Shown one piece after another: positions 1-8,611 of a DNA stretch of 64,000 bases. Made by a program: the position numbers and the translations under genes. The stretch spans positions 254,398-318,397 of the forward strand of contig NZ_JAKNTA010000010.1 of NCBI RefSeq assembly GCF_022288725.1. Direction: 5' to 3'. Below the pieces are notes generated by a model. It saw only the letters and a list, made by a program, of their open reading frames with translations. It was not told where the DNA came from and made no database searches. Every line of letters starts with the position of its first letter. Position 1 is the stretch's first letter. Origin of the DNA: Kitasatospora sp. A2-31 (GTDB taxonomy: Bacteria; Actinomycetota; Actinomycetes; Streptomycetales; Streptomycetaceae).

Positions 1-109
1 CTTCGACAAGCGCTACACCAATCAGGAACAGATCATCTCGGCCATCACCGGCGCCACCGACAACGCGGTGACCCGCCGACAGGCCCGCGGCACGGAGGGC
101 TCCCAGTGA
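1..109 (+). CDS. Sugar ABC transporter ATP-binding protein, C-terminal end (partial)
   Basis: Only the last 35 codons are in the window; the reading frame starts at base 2 and ends with TGA at 107-109. The visible tail contains FDKRYTNQEQIISAITGA, which resembles the C-terminus of MglA/XylG-type duplicated ABC ATPases of monosaccharide importers. The stop codon overlaps the GTG of the next gene (106-108) in a GTGA arrangement, and that next gene is a sugar permease of the same transporter class, so the pair is translationally coupled. The substrate-binding protein gene is probably further upstream, outside the window. The assignment rests mainly on context because so little sequence is visible. 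Confidence 0.7.
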   Translation, partial: FDKRYTNQEQIISAITGATDNAVTRRQARGTEGSQ

Positions 110-1437
110 GCGAGAACACCCCGCCCGGGGGCGAGCCGGGACACCACGTCCCGCTGCCCGAGGACAGCATGCCCAAGGGCGGCGTCAACGCCCCCGTCCC
201 GGTGGCCGCCGAGGCCACCCCCGCCGTGGACCCCCGGCTGATCGTCCGCCAGGAGGGCATCAAGGGCTACCTCGGCGAGTTCCGCCGGCGGCTGAGCAGC
301 GGCGAACTCGGCTCCCTGCCGGTCGTCCTGGCACTGATCGTGATCTGGGCCGTCTTCGGCAGCCTCAACAGCAGCTTCCTCTCCGCGCAGAACCTCTCCA
401 ACCTGTCCCAGCAGATCGTCGGCACCGGCATGATCGCGATCGGCGTGGTCTTCGTCCTGCTGCTCGGCGAGATCGACCTCTCGGTCGGCTCGGTCAGCGG
501 CCTCTGCGCGGCGATCTACGCGGTCATGAGCGTGACGCACGGCGTGAACCAGTACGTGGCCCTGATCTGCGCCGTCCTCGGCGGTGCGGTCGTCGGCCTG
601 ATCCAGGGCGTGTTCTTCGCCAAGGTCGGCGTGCCGGCCTTCGTCGTCACCCTCGCCGGGAACCTCGGCTGGAACGGCGCGATGCTGCAGATCCTGGGCT
701 CCAGCGGCACCGTCAACCTCCCCGGCAACGACATCGTCTCGCGCCTCTACAGCACCATCTACGGCCAGCAGATCGCCGCGTACGGCGCGGCCGCGATCGG
801 GGTGCTGCTCTTCCTGGGCGCCTCCCTCGCCGACACCAGACGGCGCCGGGGCGCGGGGGTCCCGTACCGGCCGGCGGCGGACATCGCCCTGCGCACGGTC
901 GTCCTGGCGGTCATCGCCTTCCTCGCCGCGTACACCCTCAACCAGTACAAGGGCCTGCCGCTGGCCCTGCTGATCTTCCTGATCTTCATCGTGGTGCTCG
1001 ACTTCGTCCTGCGGCGCACCACCTACGGCCGGCAGGTGTTCGCGCTCGGCGGCAACATCGAGGGCGCCCGCCGGGCCGGCATCAACATCTCCTGGACCCG
1101 GATCAGCGTCTTCATGATCTGCTCCACCATGGCGGCGATCGGCGGCCTCTTCCTCGCCGCCCAGATCCAGTCCGCCAGCCAGACGTCCGGGGGCGGCAAC
1201 CTGCTGATGAACGCCATCGCGGCGGCCGTCATCGGCGGCACCAGCCTCTTCGGCGGCCGCGGCTCGACCTGGTCGGCGCTGCTCGGCGCGCTGGTGATCG
1301 GCTCGATCCAGTCCGGCATGAACATCGAGGGCCTCAGCAACGCGATCCAGTTCATGATCACCGGTGCGGTCCTGCTCGCCGCAGTGGTCGTCGACTCCCT
1401 CGCCCGCCGTACCCAGAAGGCCGCCGGCCGGGTCTGA
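106..1437 (+). CDS. Sugar ABC transporter permease (XylH/RbsC-like)
   Basis: Integral membrane permease of a CUT2-type monosaccharide importer, 443 aa. After a cytoplasmic N-terminal extension of about 80 residues rich in Pro and Gly, roughly ten hydrophobic segments follow. Typical family signatures are visible: LLLGEIDLSVGSV in the first third, GVPAFVVTLAGNLGWNG in the middle, and NAIAAAVIGGTSLFGGRGS near the end. The length is longer than RbsC (about 320 aa) and matches XylH-like permeases. GTG at 106 overlaps the stop of the preceding ATPase gene, which fixes the start. It would act with that ATPase and a periplasm-equivalent binding lipoprotein. Xylose is the likely class of substrate, but the sugar cannot be read from the sequence. 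Confidence 0.9.
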   Translation: MSENTPPGGEPGHHVPLPEDSMPKGGVNAPVPVAAEATPAVDPRLIVRQEGIKGYLGEFRRRLSSGELGSLPVVLALIVIWAVFGSLNSSFLSAQNLSNLSQQIVGTGMIAIGVVFVLLLGEIDLSVGSVSGLCAAIYAVMSVTHGVNQYVALICAVLGGAVVGLIQGVFFAKVGVPAFVVTLAGNLGWNGAMLQILGSSGTVNLPGNDIVSRLYSTIYGQQIAAYGAAAIGVLLFLGASLADTRRRRGAGVPYRPAADIALRTVVLAVIAFLAAYTLNQYKGLPLALLIFLIFIVVLDFVLRRTTYGRQVFALGGNIEGARRAGINISWTRISVFMICSTMAAIGGLFLAAQIQSASQTSGGGNLLMNAIAAAVIGGTSLFGGRGSTWSALLGALVIGSIQSGMNIEGLSNAIQFMITGAVLLAAVVVDSLARRTQKAAGRV

Positions 1438-1488
1438 CGACCCCACTGCACCGGCCGACCCGGCTGCACCGGCCGCCCCCCCCCGGAG

Positions 1489-1514
1489 CCCCGACCGCAC
1501 GCCCGCGGTCGGGG
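1489..1514 (+). terminator. Stem-loop terminator after sugar ABC operon
   Basis: A perfect 10-bp inverted repeat, CCCCGACCGC at 1489-1498 and GCGGTCGGGG at 1505-1514, with a 6-nt loop, 51 bases after the permease stop. There is no T-tract, as is usual in streptomycetes. Confidence 0.65.
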
Positions 1515-1691
1515 TCCGGCGTTCACCGGCGCGTCCGCCGCGGGCGGGCCGGGCGTGGGTCCGGGGTCGACGGGTGCGGTTGTCGGTGGCGTCCGGTATC
1601 CATGGGTGCGGAGACCGTGCCGCCGGGGCCCGGTCGTGTGACCCCGCCCGGAGCCGGGCGGCGGTCGAGCGTCAACAGGGGTGGGGAGCAC

Positions 1692-2840
1692 GTGACCGAT
1701 CAGTCGGTATTCGTCCTGGGCGGGGGCCTGCACGCCCTGGAGCCGGCCGTGTTCGAGACGGAGGCCGAGTTCCAGGAGCTGCTGGCCCGCCACCCGCGGG
1801 TCCTGGACTTCGGTTCGCTGGCCGACGGCCGGCCCTTGCGACTCGTGCTGGTGGCGCGGGAGATGGGCGTCCCGACGAGCGCCGAGAGCGGTCCGACGTA
1901 CCGGCTCGACCACCTCTTCGTCGACGCCGACGGGATTCCGACACTGGTGGAGGTCAAGCGGGCGAGCGACACCCGCATCCGGCGCGAGGTGGTGGGCCAG
2001 ATGCTGGACTACGCGGCGAACGGGGCCCGCTACTGGCCGGCGGCGTTGCTGCAGCGTTCCTTCGAGGAGACCTGCGCCGCGGACGGCCGGACCCCGGACG
2101 ACGCCTACCGGGACCTGCTCGGCGACCGCTCCCCCGAGGAGTTCTGGTCCGCCGTCGAGGAACGCCTGACCGCCGGGCAGATGCGCCTGCTGTTCGTCGC
2201 GGACCGGATCCCGGTGGAGCTGAGGGCGATCGTGGAGTTCCTCAACCGGCAGCTGCGGCAGACCGACGTGTACGCGGTCGAGCTGACCCAGTACCGGGGC
2301 GACGGCGACCTGCGCGTCCTCGTTCCCCGCATCCACGGCGAGGTCGCCACCGCAGCGAAGTCCCCCACCGGTCGGCGGGTCGCCCAGCGGTCCACTCGCG
2401 CCGACCTGGACGCGGCGATCGCGGCCCGCCTGGCCCCGGAGACCGGGCGGATCGCCACGGCACTGCTCGACCACGCCGCGGCCGAGGGGCGGTTGGAGGG
2501 CGGTACGGCCAGGTACCCGAGCATGTCCGTCTACTACCCCGTCCGCGGTCGGCAGGTGCCGGTCTGGACGCTCTCCCTGTACGAGGGCCCGGCGAAGGAG
2601 GAGCTCGCCTTCAGCTTCGGCTCGATCACCCACCACCTCGGCCCCGCCGGGACGGCCGCGTTCGCCGCCGCCCTCCCCGCCGTCCCGGCCCTGGAGAAGA
2701 AGCTGGCGGCGCAGAGCGAGAAGGGCTACCGCGGCTGGCCCTCGGTGCCCCTCGCCGACCTCGCCGCCGACCCGACGGCCCTCGACGCGATCCTGGCCGC
2801 GATCCGGCAGCTCATGAACGACCCGTCCGCCCACGTCTGA
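1692..2840 (+). CDS. PD-(D/E)xK-like nuclease domain protein
   Basis: Protein of 382 aa, beginning VTDQSVFVLGGG. Residues 70-115 carry the pattern of a PD-(D/E)xK nuclease core: Asp73 in RLDHLFVD, then Glu87 and Lys89 in TLVEVKR, followed by the helix RREVVGQMLDYAANG. This arrangement is seen in bacterial NucS/RecB-like and DUF-type nucleases. The rest of the protein has no motif I recognise. The GTG at 1692 is preferred over an ATG 90 bases upstream because it follows a GGGGAG sequence at a good distance and the upstream codons encode a low-complexity Pro/Gly/Arg stretch. It stands alone, downstream of a terminator. It could work in DNA repair or restriction; the neighbouring SBD-HNH gene on the other strand makes a nucleic-acid role plausible, but that is inference. 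Confidence 0.7.
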   Translation: MTDQSVFVLGGGLHALEPAVFETEAEFQELLARHPRVLDFGSLADGRPLRLVLVAREMGVPTSAESGPTYRLDHLFVDADGIPTLVEVKRASDTRIRREVVGQMLDYAANGARYWPAALLQRSFEETCAADGRTPDDAYRDLLGDRSPEEFWSAVEERLTAGQMRLLFVADRIPVELRAIVEFLNRQLRQTDVYAVELTQYRGDGDLRVLVPRIHGEVATAAKSPTGRRVAQRSTRADLDAAIAARLAPETGRIATALLDHAAAEGRLEGGTARYPSMSVYYPVRGRQVPVWTLSLYEGPAKEELAFSFGSITHHLGPAGTAAFAAALPAVPALEKKLAAQSEKGYRGWPSVPLADLAADPTALDAILAAIRQLMNDPSAHV

Positions 2841-2861
2841 CCCGGTGCCGCCGCCCGCCCG

Positions 2862-3779
2862 CTACCCGACCGGCTCCAGGCTGACGGGTGGGCGGGCGGT
2901 GCCGTGGAAGACCTGGCGTTCGTGCCATCGGCGGTGCTGGTCGGCGACCGGGGGCAGGCCGCGTTGCGGGCCGATGACGGGCCGGCCGGCGAGGGCGAGG
3001 ACGTGCTGCCGGCTCGCCTCGCTGCGGCCGACGAACCGCTGGGAGACCAGGATGCGACGGTCCTCCCCCAACCCCAACACGCCCTTGTCGAAGAGCTTGT
3101 GGTGCAGCGAACAGAGGCAGAGGCCGTTGTCGACCTCGTCCGGCCCGTCGTGGGACCACCAGCGCACGTGGGCGGCCTCCAGGCCGACCGCGGTCGCGCC
3201 CAAGGTGCCGTCGTAGCCGCAGAACGCGCACTGGAACTCGTAGGCCGTGAGGACGAGGTCGCGCATCCGCCGGTCCCGCTGGCGCCGGGCCGCCCGGTCC
3301 GCGCCGGTCCCGGAGCCGGTCTCCGCGAGTTCCAGGTCGAGGCCGACGGCCGCGCAGAGCTCGCCGTGCAGGGACGACGGGAAGTGCGTGTCCAGCAGCA
3401 CCCTGACCAACCGGCCCAGCAGGGCCGGCTCCTCGGCGAGGGCGGCCCGCAGGCCGGGCGCGAGCCTCCCGGTCGCCCCGCTGGAACGCAGCGCCCGGAC
3501 CCCGCTCCCCGGGCTCCCGGCGCCGCCGTCGGTGCGCACCTCCCACACACCGTCACTGACCAGGTGGTGGAAGGGGTAGGCCGGAGTCGTCGGATGCGCC
3601 GGCCCGTACTCGGCGAGCAACCGCTTGAGCTCCTCCTCGATCACGCTGTAGCGCAGCCCGCCCCGGGCGTCCTGCTGGTAGCTGCCCAGGGCGTACAGCA
3701 GCAGCAGCGGCTTGTGCGGCGCCCGGACGTCGTTGTTGGTCCACCGCCTCAGCTTCGCCACCCGATCGAGCCAGTCCAT
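2862..3779 (-). CDS. Phosphorothioate-DNA-dependent HNH endonuclease (SBD-HNH)
   Basis: Two-domain restriction-type nuclease of 305 aa. Residues 1-150 resemble the sulfur-binding domain of ScoMcrA-like enzymes, with DVRAPHKPLLLLYALG (about 17-32) and the YPFHHLVSDGVWEVR block (68-82). Residues 170-245 form an HNH module: Cys184-x2-Cys187, AAHVRWW with His204, Asn218 in DEVDNGLCLC, and His226/His227. Known relatives recognise phosphorothioate-modified DNA and cut nearby, so this would defend against foreign sulfur-modified DNA and would be incompatible with a host dnd system. ATG at 3779 is the first Met giving a full sulfur-binding domain. The gene lies 44 bases after the EEP gene on the same strand, so the two may be cotranscribed. 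No dnd genes are in the window. Confidence 0.85.
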   Translation of the reverse strand: MDWLDRVAKLRRWTNNDVRAPHKPLLLLYALGSYQQDARGGLRYSVIEEELKRLLAEYGPAHPTTPAYPFHHLVSDGVWEVRTDGGAGSPGSGVRALRSSGATGRLAPGLRAALAEEPALLGRLVRVLLDTHFPSSLHGELCAAVGLDLELAETGSGTGADRAARRQRDRRMRDLVLTAYEFQCAFCGYDGTLGATAVGLEAAHVRWWSHDGPDEVDNGLCLCSLHHKLFDKGVLGLGEDRRILVSQRFVGRSEASRQHVLALAGRPVIGPQRGLPPVADQHRRWHERQVFHGTARPPVSLEPVG

Positions 3780-3823
3780 GGCCGCCAGGGTAGCCGGAGG
3801 TGATGACGGCGCCGGGTCAGGGG

Positions 3824-4822
3824 TCAGCCGGTGACGGCGAGTTCGGCGACGACGGCTCGGTGGTCGGTGCCCTGGAGGCGGTGTTCGGCGACCGAGACGG
3901 CGGTCAGGGCGTCGCCGTGCAGGACGTGGTCGATCTGGATCACCGGCGGGAGGTAGGGGAAGTCGTCGTTGTCCTCGGGCCAGGTCGGCGAGACGCCGCG
4001 GCCGAGCTCGGCGTGGGTGTCGGTGAGGCCGGTGGCCAGCAGGGCGCGCATCGGCGCGTGGTCGAGGGTCGCGTTGAAGTCGCCCAGGAGGACGGCGTTG
4101 CGGGTGCCGCCCTCGGACGCCGCCGCCCGCAGCTCGGCGAAGTCGGCCGACCAGGCCGCGGCGTCGCCCAGCGGGTAGTAGGTGTGCACGGCGGTCAGCC
4201 GGACGGTCCGCCCGCCGACCGAGACGTCGGCGGTGACCTGCGCCCGCGCCGCCGCCGGGGCGGAGGCGTCCGGCGGGGTCAGCGGGAACCGCGAGTAGAG
4301 GACGGTGTCGCGCCCCTCCGGCAGCCGGCGGTAGGGCAGCAGTTCGGCGATCCCCGCGCGTTCCAGAGCGGCCCGCACGGGGCCGCCGAACTCCTCCAGG
4401 GCGAGGACGTCCACCCGCTGCTCGCGCACCAGGCGGATCAGCTCGGCGACGTCGACCCGGCCCATGTAGGCGTTGCTGGTGGCCACTCGCAGGCGTGGCG
4501 CGTCGGCCGCGATCGAGGCGTCCTCGGGGATGAACCGCGGCACCAGCCAGCAGAGTTGGAGCACGGCGAGCAGCCCGGCCACGCCCGCCACCCACCACGA
4601 GCGGAGCGCCAGCAGCACGCCCAGCAGGACGAGGGTGCCCAGCGCCGCGTACGGCAGCAGCACCATGGGCATCGCCAGCGCCGTACCGTCGTCCCAGCCG
4701 CCGAGGCGGACGACCGACAGCGTGGCCGGCAGCGCCAGGCCGAGTGTGCAGACCCCGACCAGGACCCGCCTGGTCCACCCCCGCCGGCCCGGCTTCGCCA
4801 CGGCCACCGTCCGCTTCCCCAC
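3824..4822 (-). CDS. Membrane-anchored endonuclease/exonuclease/phosphatase family protein
   Basis: Protein of 332 aa with three hydrophobic segments in the first 105 residues (VLVGVCTLGLALPATLSVV, MVLLPYAALGTLVLLGVLLAL, WVAGVAGLLAVLQLCWLV) followed by an extracytoplasmic EEP domain. Catalytic signatures are visible in order: RVATSNAYMGR at the start, EEFGG carrying the metal-binding Glu, HTYYPLG, LLGDFNATLDH, IDHVLHGD and GTDHRAV at the C-terminus. This is the DNase I/sphingomyelinase fold; streptomycetes have several such secreted or membrane copies of unknown substrate (nucleic acid or phosphoester). GTG at 4822 is preceded by an AGGAG about ten bases upstream. It precedes the SBD-HNH gene on the same strand with a 44-base gap, which may be chance. 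Confidence 0.85.
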   Translation of the reverse strand: MGKRTVAVAKPGRRGWTRRVLVGVCTLGLALPATLSVVRLGGWDDGTALAMPMVLLPYAALGTLVLLGVLLALRSWWVAGVAGLLAVLQLCWLVPRFIPEDASIAADAPRLRVATSNAYMGRVDVAELIRLVREQRVDVLALEEFGGPVRAALERAGIAELLPYRRLPEGRDTVLYSRFPLTPPDASAPAAARAQVTADVSVGGRTVRLTAVHTYYPLGDAAAWSADFAELRAAASEGGTRNAVLLGDFNATLDHAPMRALLATGLTDTHAELGRGVSPTWPEDNDDFPYLPPVIQIDHVLHGDALTAVSVAEHRLQGTDHRAVVAELAVTG

Positions 4823-4950
4823 CCGTCACTCCTGTCACTCATCGGCCTGCGCCGAAAGACGCGGAGTGCCGCCCCACGGTTCCGGCAGGCACCCCGGCAC
4901 CCCGGCACCCCAGCACCCGGGCACGCGGACGCGCAGGCACGCGGACGGGC

Positions 4951-4987
4951 CGGCGGGCCCGCGCTCCCCTCGTGCGCGGGCCCGCCG
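4951..4987 (-). terminator. Stem-loop terminator downstream of galE
   Basis: A perfect 14-bp stem, 4951-4964 pairing with 4974-4987 (core GCGGGCCCGCGC), with a 9-nt loop, 28 bases past the galE stop on the minus strand. Confidence 0.75.
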
Positions 4988-5014
4988 TCATGGCCGGGAA
5001 GGCGAGCCCCGGCG

Positions 5015-6031
5015 TCAGGCGGCGCCGAGGTGGGCGGCCCACTTGGCCCGCCAGGCCAGCGCGTCCGCGACGCCCTGGGCGATGTCCCGCTGCGCCTTCC
5101 AGCCGAGCAGTTCCCGCGCGGTGTCGACGGCGGCGTAGCAGCCGATGACGTCGCCCGGCCGCGGGTCGGCCTCGCGGACGTCCAGCCGGGCGCCGACGGC
5201 CTGCTCGAAGGCGGCGACCAGTTCGCGGACGGTGGTGCCCTCGCCGGTACCGATGTTGATCACGCGGTAGCGGTCGTCCGCGGCCGGCTCGACCACCTCG
5301 TCGAACCGGGTGAGCGCGGCGACGTGGGCGTCCGCGACGTCCTGGACGTGGATGTAGTCGCGGATGCCGGAGCCGTCCCGGGTCGCCCAGTCGACGCCGG
5401 TGACGGTGAACGGCGTGCCGTCGGTGTAGGCCTCGATGAGCTTGCCGAGCGCGTGGGTGGGGTTGAGGTTCTGCAGGCCGGTGCGCAGCTGCGGGTCGGC
5501 ACCGATCGGGTTGAAGTACCGCAGTGCGATGACGCGGATCCGCTCGGCGCCGTCGCCCTTGGTCCAGTCCTGGAGGACCTGCTCCATCATCTGCTTGGTG
5601 CGGGCGTAGGGGCTGTTGGCGGCGACCGCGCAGGTCTCGTCCACCCGGGCGTCGGGCGTCGGCGCGTAGATCGAGGCGGAGCTGCTGAAGACCACCCGGG
5701 TGCAGCCGTTGCGCTGCAGGGACTCCAGCAGCTCGACCGTCTTGCCGACGTTCTCGCGGTAGTAGAAGAGCGGCTCGGAGACGGACTCCGGGACGACGAT
5801 GCGCGCCGCGCAGTGCAGGGTTGCCTCGATGTCCGGGTGCTCGGCGAAGATGCGGTCGAGGAGTCCGGCGTCGGCGATGTCGCCCCGGTAGAACACGCGG
5901 CCCTCGACGAACTCGGCCCGGCCCTTGGAGAGGTCGTCGAGGATGACCGGCGTGATGCCCTGGTCGAGCAGTGCGGACGCGACGGTACTGCCGATGTAGC
6001 CCGCACCACCGGTGATCAGGACCTTCTTCAT
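5015..6031 (-). CDS. galE: UDP-glucose 4-epimerase
   Basis: NAD-dependent extended SDR of 338 aa that interconverts UDP-glucose and UDP-galactose, in the Leloir pathway and for cell-envelope sugars. The N-terminal Rossmann motif GGAGYIG is at residues 8-14. The catalytic serine region SSSASIY is at about 116-122, and the Tyr-x3-Lys pair is Tyr142/Lys146 in SPYARTK. Family blocks RYFNPIGA and RDYIHVQDVADAH follow, and the length matches GalE. ATG at 6031 has an AGGAG eight bases upstream. It is transcribed alone between two strong terminators, without galT or galK beside it, so a role in envelope or exopolysaccharide sugar supply is as likely as galactose catabolism. Confidence 0.95.
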   Translation of the reverse strand: MKKVLITGGAGYIGSTVASALLDQGITPVILDDLSKGRAEFVEGRVFYRGDIADAGLLDRIFAEHPDIEATLHCAARIVVPESVSEPLFYYRENVGKTVELLESLQRNGCTRVVFSSSASIYAPTPDARVDETCAVAANSPYARTKQMMEQVLQDWTKGDGAERIRVIALRYFNPIGADPQLRTGLQNLNPTHALGKLIEAYTDGTPFTVTGVDWATRDGSGIRDYIHVQDVADAHVAALTRFDEVVEPAADDRYRVINIGTGEGTTVRELVAAFEQAVGARLDVREADPRPGDVIGCYAAVDTARELLGWKAQRDIAQGVADALAWRAKWAAHLGAA

Positions 6032-6189
6032 ACCCGGATGCTCCTACCCTGGTCGGTCGTCCCGGTGACGGCCTCTACCTGCCTGGACGGTGGTTCGGAC
6101 GCGTCGGTTCCCGTGCCCGGCGGATCGGCGGCCACGGGCGCGCCGGTGCACAGCTGTGGGCGGCCGCAGCCTGGGCCCTGAAGACCAAT

Positions 6190-6229
6190 GCCCAGGACGT
6201 GCCCGGTGGTGGCCGGGCACGTCCTGGGC
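6190..6229 (-). terminator. 17-bp perfect stem-loop terminator
   Basis: Positions 6190-6206 pair perfectly with 6213-6229 (17 bp, 6-nt loop). It lies 97 bases after the metalloprotease stop and upstream of galE, both on the minus strand, so it ends the protease transcript. Confidence 0.8.
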
Positions 6230-6251
6230 TCAGGAGCCGATCCGAACCGCG

Positions 6252-6325
6252 GTCGGGATCGGGATCGGCAGCGGACTCAGATCAGATCGGAACCGGATCG
6301 GATCGGAATCGGAATCGGAATCGGA
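6252..6325. repeat. Degenerate GATCGG/AATCGG hexamer array
   Basis: A run of 6-7 base units built on GGATCGG and AATCGG touches the metalloprotease stop codon. It contains three consecutive AATCGG units at about 6307-6324. It is AT-richer than its surroundings and non-coding. Confidence 0.6.
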
Positions 6326-8611
6326 TCAAGAGGTCTTCTGGAGCGACCAGGACTGGTAGGCCTGGCCGTTCGGCTTCTGCAGCTCCAGCAGCCAACCGCC
6401 GTAGTACCAGCGGTTGCTGACACCGAGCACCAGGTCGGAGCCCTCGGCGGTCAGCGTGACCCCGCCACCGGCGGTCGTCACCCGGAACTTCTGGCCGGCG
6501 GTGTCGGAGCAGGGCCGCTGCGCCAGGTACTGGCCGGCCACCGGGTTGCCGCCGAGCTGCATGCACTTGTCCGAGCGGACGGACTTCATCCGGACGGTAC
6601 CGGAACCGGCGTCCTCGAAGGTCCACTTCTGGTTCGCGTAGCCGGTGCGCTGGTAGGCGATCGCCACCGTGCCGTCGTTCATCGAGCTGCCCCAGAGGTC
6701 CGCGGCCTGGCCGGTGAGACCGTTCACCATGGTGTAGCGGGTGCCGGGCTGCGGCTGACCCGCGTCCGAGAGGGTGCGGAAGGCGGCCTCGCGGCCGGGC
6801 TTCGAGACGGCACCCGCAGCGTCGCGGACGGCGATCGCGACGGTGTAGGCGGTGTTGGGGGCGAGGCGGACCAGGCCGACCACGGTGCCGCGGACGGTGC
6901 CGACGGTCTGGCCGTTCAGCACCACGTCATAGCCGGTGGCGCCCTGGACGGCGGGCCAGCTCAGCATGGCGGAGATCTGGGTGACCTGGCTGGCCGTCAC
7001 CTCGGGGCCGGTGGTGGTGCCGCCGGTGGGCGAGGCGGTCGGCGAGGGCGAGCCGGTCCGGGTGGGCGTGCCGGTCGGCGACGGGGTGGTGGTGCCGGTC
7101 GGCGAGGGCGAGCGGGTCGGGGTCGGCGTGGTGGACCCGGTGGCGGTCGGGGACGGCGTCGGGGTCTGGGTGCGGGTGGGCGAGGCCGTCGCGGTGGGGC
7201 TCGGGTTGGGGTTCGGACCGGTGCCGCCGCCGGCGATCAGGAAGCGGTTGTTGGCGACGTTCCAGTGCGTGGCCAGGTAACTGCCGGGCGCGGGCGACGT
7301 GTTGTAGTAGTCGTCGTGCCGGCAGTCCAGGCGCGAGTCACTGGCGTTGTCCGGGCAGACGGTCTTCATCGCCGGGTAGTACGGGGTGTCCGAGTAGCAC
7401 ATCAGGTCCCACTCGTCGACGCAGTGGCCGCCCTTGCTCGAGTTGGGCGCGCTGTTGCTCACCGCGCCCAGGTTGTGCCCGAGTTCGTGCGCGGCGGTGT
7501 GGCCGCCCCAGCAGCCGGCGTCGGTGCGCCCGTACGAGGGACCGAAGTTGCTCAGGTTGTCCTGGCCCGGACGCTCGTCACCCGCGAAGGTGCCGATGCC
7601 GCAGTAGACCTTGGCATCGGTGAACATCATGTACTTGCGGTCCTTGCGGTTGAACCCCTGCGCGGCGAGACCCCGGTTGGTCGCGTTGAAGTCCCCGATC
7701 TCGGAGTCCGAGACCTGCACGTTCAGCACCGAGGCGGTGCAGTCGGACTCGGTGACGAAGCGGACGTGCCGGACTCCGCCGGTCTCCTGGGCACTGGCGT
7801 TGTAGATGACGTCGACGTCCGCGGCCCACTTCTTGAACGAGGCCAGGTACTGGCCGAAACGGTCGTTGCCCGGGGCGTGGACGTACACCACCTGTACCCG
7901 GTTGCCGGTGCTGCCGTCGCCGTCACAGACCACCGCGGAGCCGCCGGCGGCAGGGGTGGTCTGCTGGGGCGCCGAGCCCGCGGCGGGCTCAGCGGCGGCC
8001 GCGGCCGCGGCCGTGGGCGCCTCGCCGACCACGGCCTTCTGGCCGACGTCGAGGACCTGCGCCGAACCCTTGACCAGGTCGGCGGCGGCCGGGGGCTGGG
8101 CGTCGGCGGGCGGCGTCAGGGTCGCGGGCTGGACGGCCGTCGCCGTCACCGGCGCCACGTCCTTGTGGATGTCCACGTCCTTGGGCGGGGCGTCCGGCCC
8201 GTGGCTGCACTGCTGGCCGCCCGAGACCTCCAGCGAACCGGCGCACCGGTCACCGGCCGGCAGGGTGAGACCGGCATAGACCAGACCGCGCTCCGGCTGG
8301 TCCTTGGGTATCTCGCGGATCGGCGCGGCCTTCTGGTCCCGGTGCGGGGCCGGCGCCTGCGTGGCGCCTTCGGCGGTGCCCGTCTCGCCCGGCCCGCCGT
8401 CGTCGGCGACCGCCCCGGCCGCGACCGCCTCCGCCCGGTCGGCCGAACCCGCCACCGCCGCGACGTCGCCCTTGCCGGACGGCTCCAGCGCAGTCTGGAT
8501 CCCCAGCACGCCGGCGACCAGACCGGCGGTCACCGCGACCGCCACCAGCGCCGTGCGACGCCCTGACCGGCGCCGCTTCCTGCGGCGGAGCTCCGAACTC
8601 CGGTGTCCCAT
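6326..8611 (-). CDS. Secreted zinc metalloprotease with FN3 and ricin-type lectin domains
   Basis: Modular exported protein of 761 aa. A basic N-terminus (RRRKRRRSGRR) precedes one hydrophobic segment at about 20-40, either an uncleaved anchor or a signal peptide. An Ala/Pro-rich stalk follows to about 225. The peptidase-like domain (about 226-460) has the zinc site His375-Glu376-x2-His379 in AAHELGHNLG and a Met-turn-like DLMCYSD around Met404, as in metzincins of the reprolysin type. A Pro/Thr/Ser-rich linker (463-535) leads to a fibronectin type III domain (about 537-615) and a C-terminal beta-trefoil lectin domain (about 625-760, with QKWTFED and QSWSLQ repeats). ATG at 8611 has a GAGGAGAGGAG upstream. 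The lectin domain suggests targeting to polysaccharide. Substrate unknown. Confidence 0.88.
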   Translation of the reverse strand: MGHRSSELRRRKRRRSGRRTALVAVAVTAGLVAGVLGIQTALEPSGKGDVAAVAGSADRAEAVAAGAVADDGGPGETGTAEGATQAPAPHRDQKAAPIREIPKDQPERGLVYAGLTLPAGDRCAGSLEVSGGQQCSHGPDAPPKDVDIHKDVAPVTATAVQPATLTPPADAQPPAAADLVKGSAQVLDVGQKAVVGEAPTAAAAAAAEPAAGSAPQQTTPAAGGSAVVCDGDGSTGNRVQVVYVHAPGNDRFGQYLASFKKWAADVDVIYNASAQETGGVRHVRFVTESDCTASVLNVQVSDSEIGDFNATNRGLAAQGFNRKDRKYMMFTDAKVYCGIGTFAGDERPGQDNLSNFGPSYGRTDAGCWGGHTAAHELGHNLGAVSNSAPNSSKGGHCVDEWDLMCYSDTPYYPAMKTVCPDNASDSRLDCRHDDYYNTSPAPGSYLATHWNVANNRFLIAGGGTGPNPNPSPTATASPTRTQTPTPSPTATGSTTPTPTRSPSPTGTTTPSPTGTPTRTGSPSPTASPTGGTTTGPEVTASQVTQISAMLSWPAVQGATGYDVVLNGQTVGTVRGTVVGLVRLAPNTAYTVAIAVRDAAGAVSKPGREAAFRTLSDAGQPQPGTRYTMVNGLTGQAADLWGSSMNDGTVAIAYQRTGYANQKWTFEDAGSGTVRMKSVRSDKCMQLGGNPVAGQYLAQRPCSDTAGQKFRVTTAGGGVTLTAEGSDLVLGVSNRWYYGGWLLELQKPNGQAYQSWSLQKTS

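Noticed and set aside
3223..5148. Plus-strand frames over the HNH, EEP and galE genes
   Set aside because: Antisense to clear enzymes with catalytic motifs on the minus strand.
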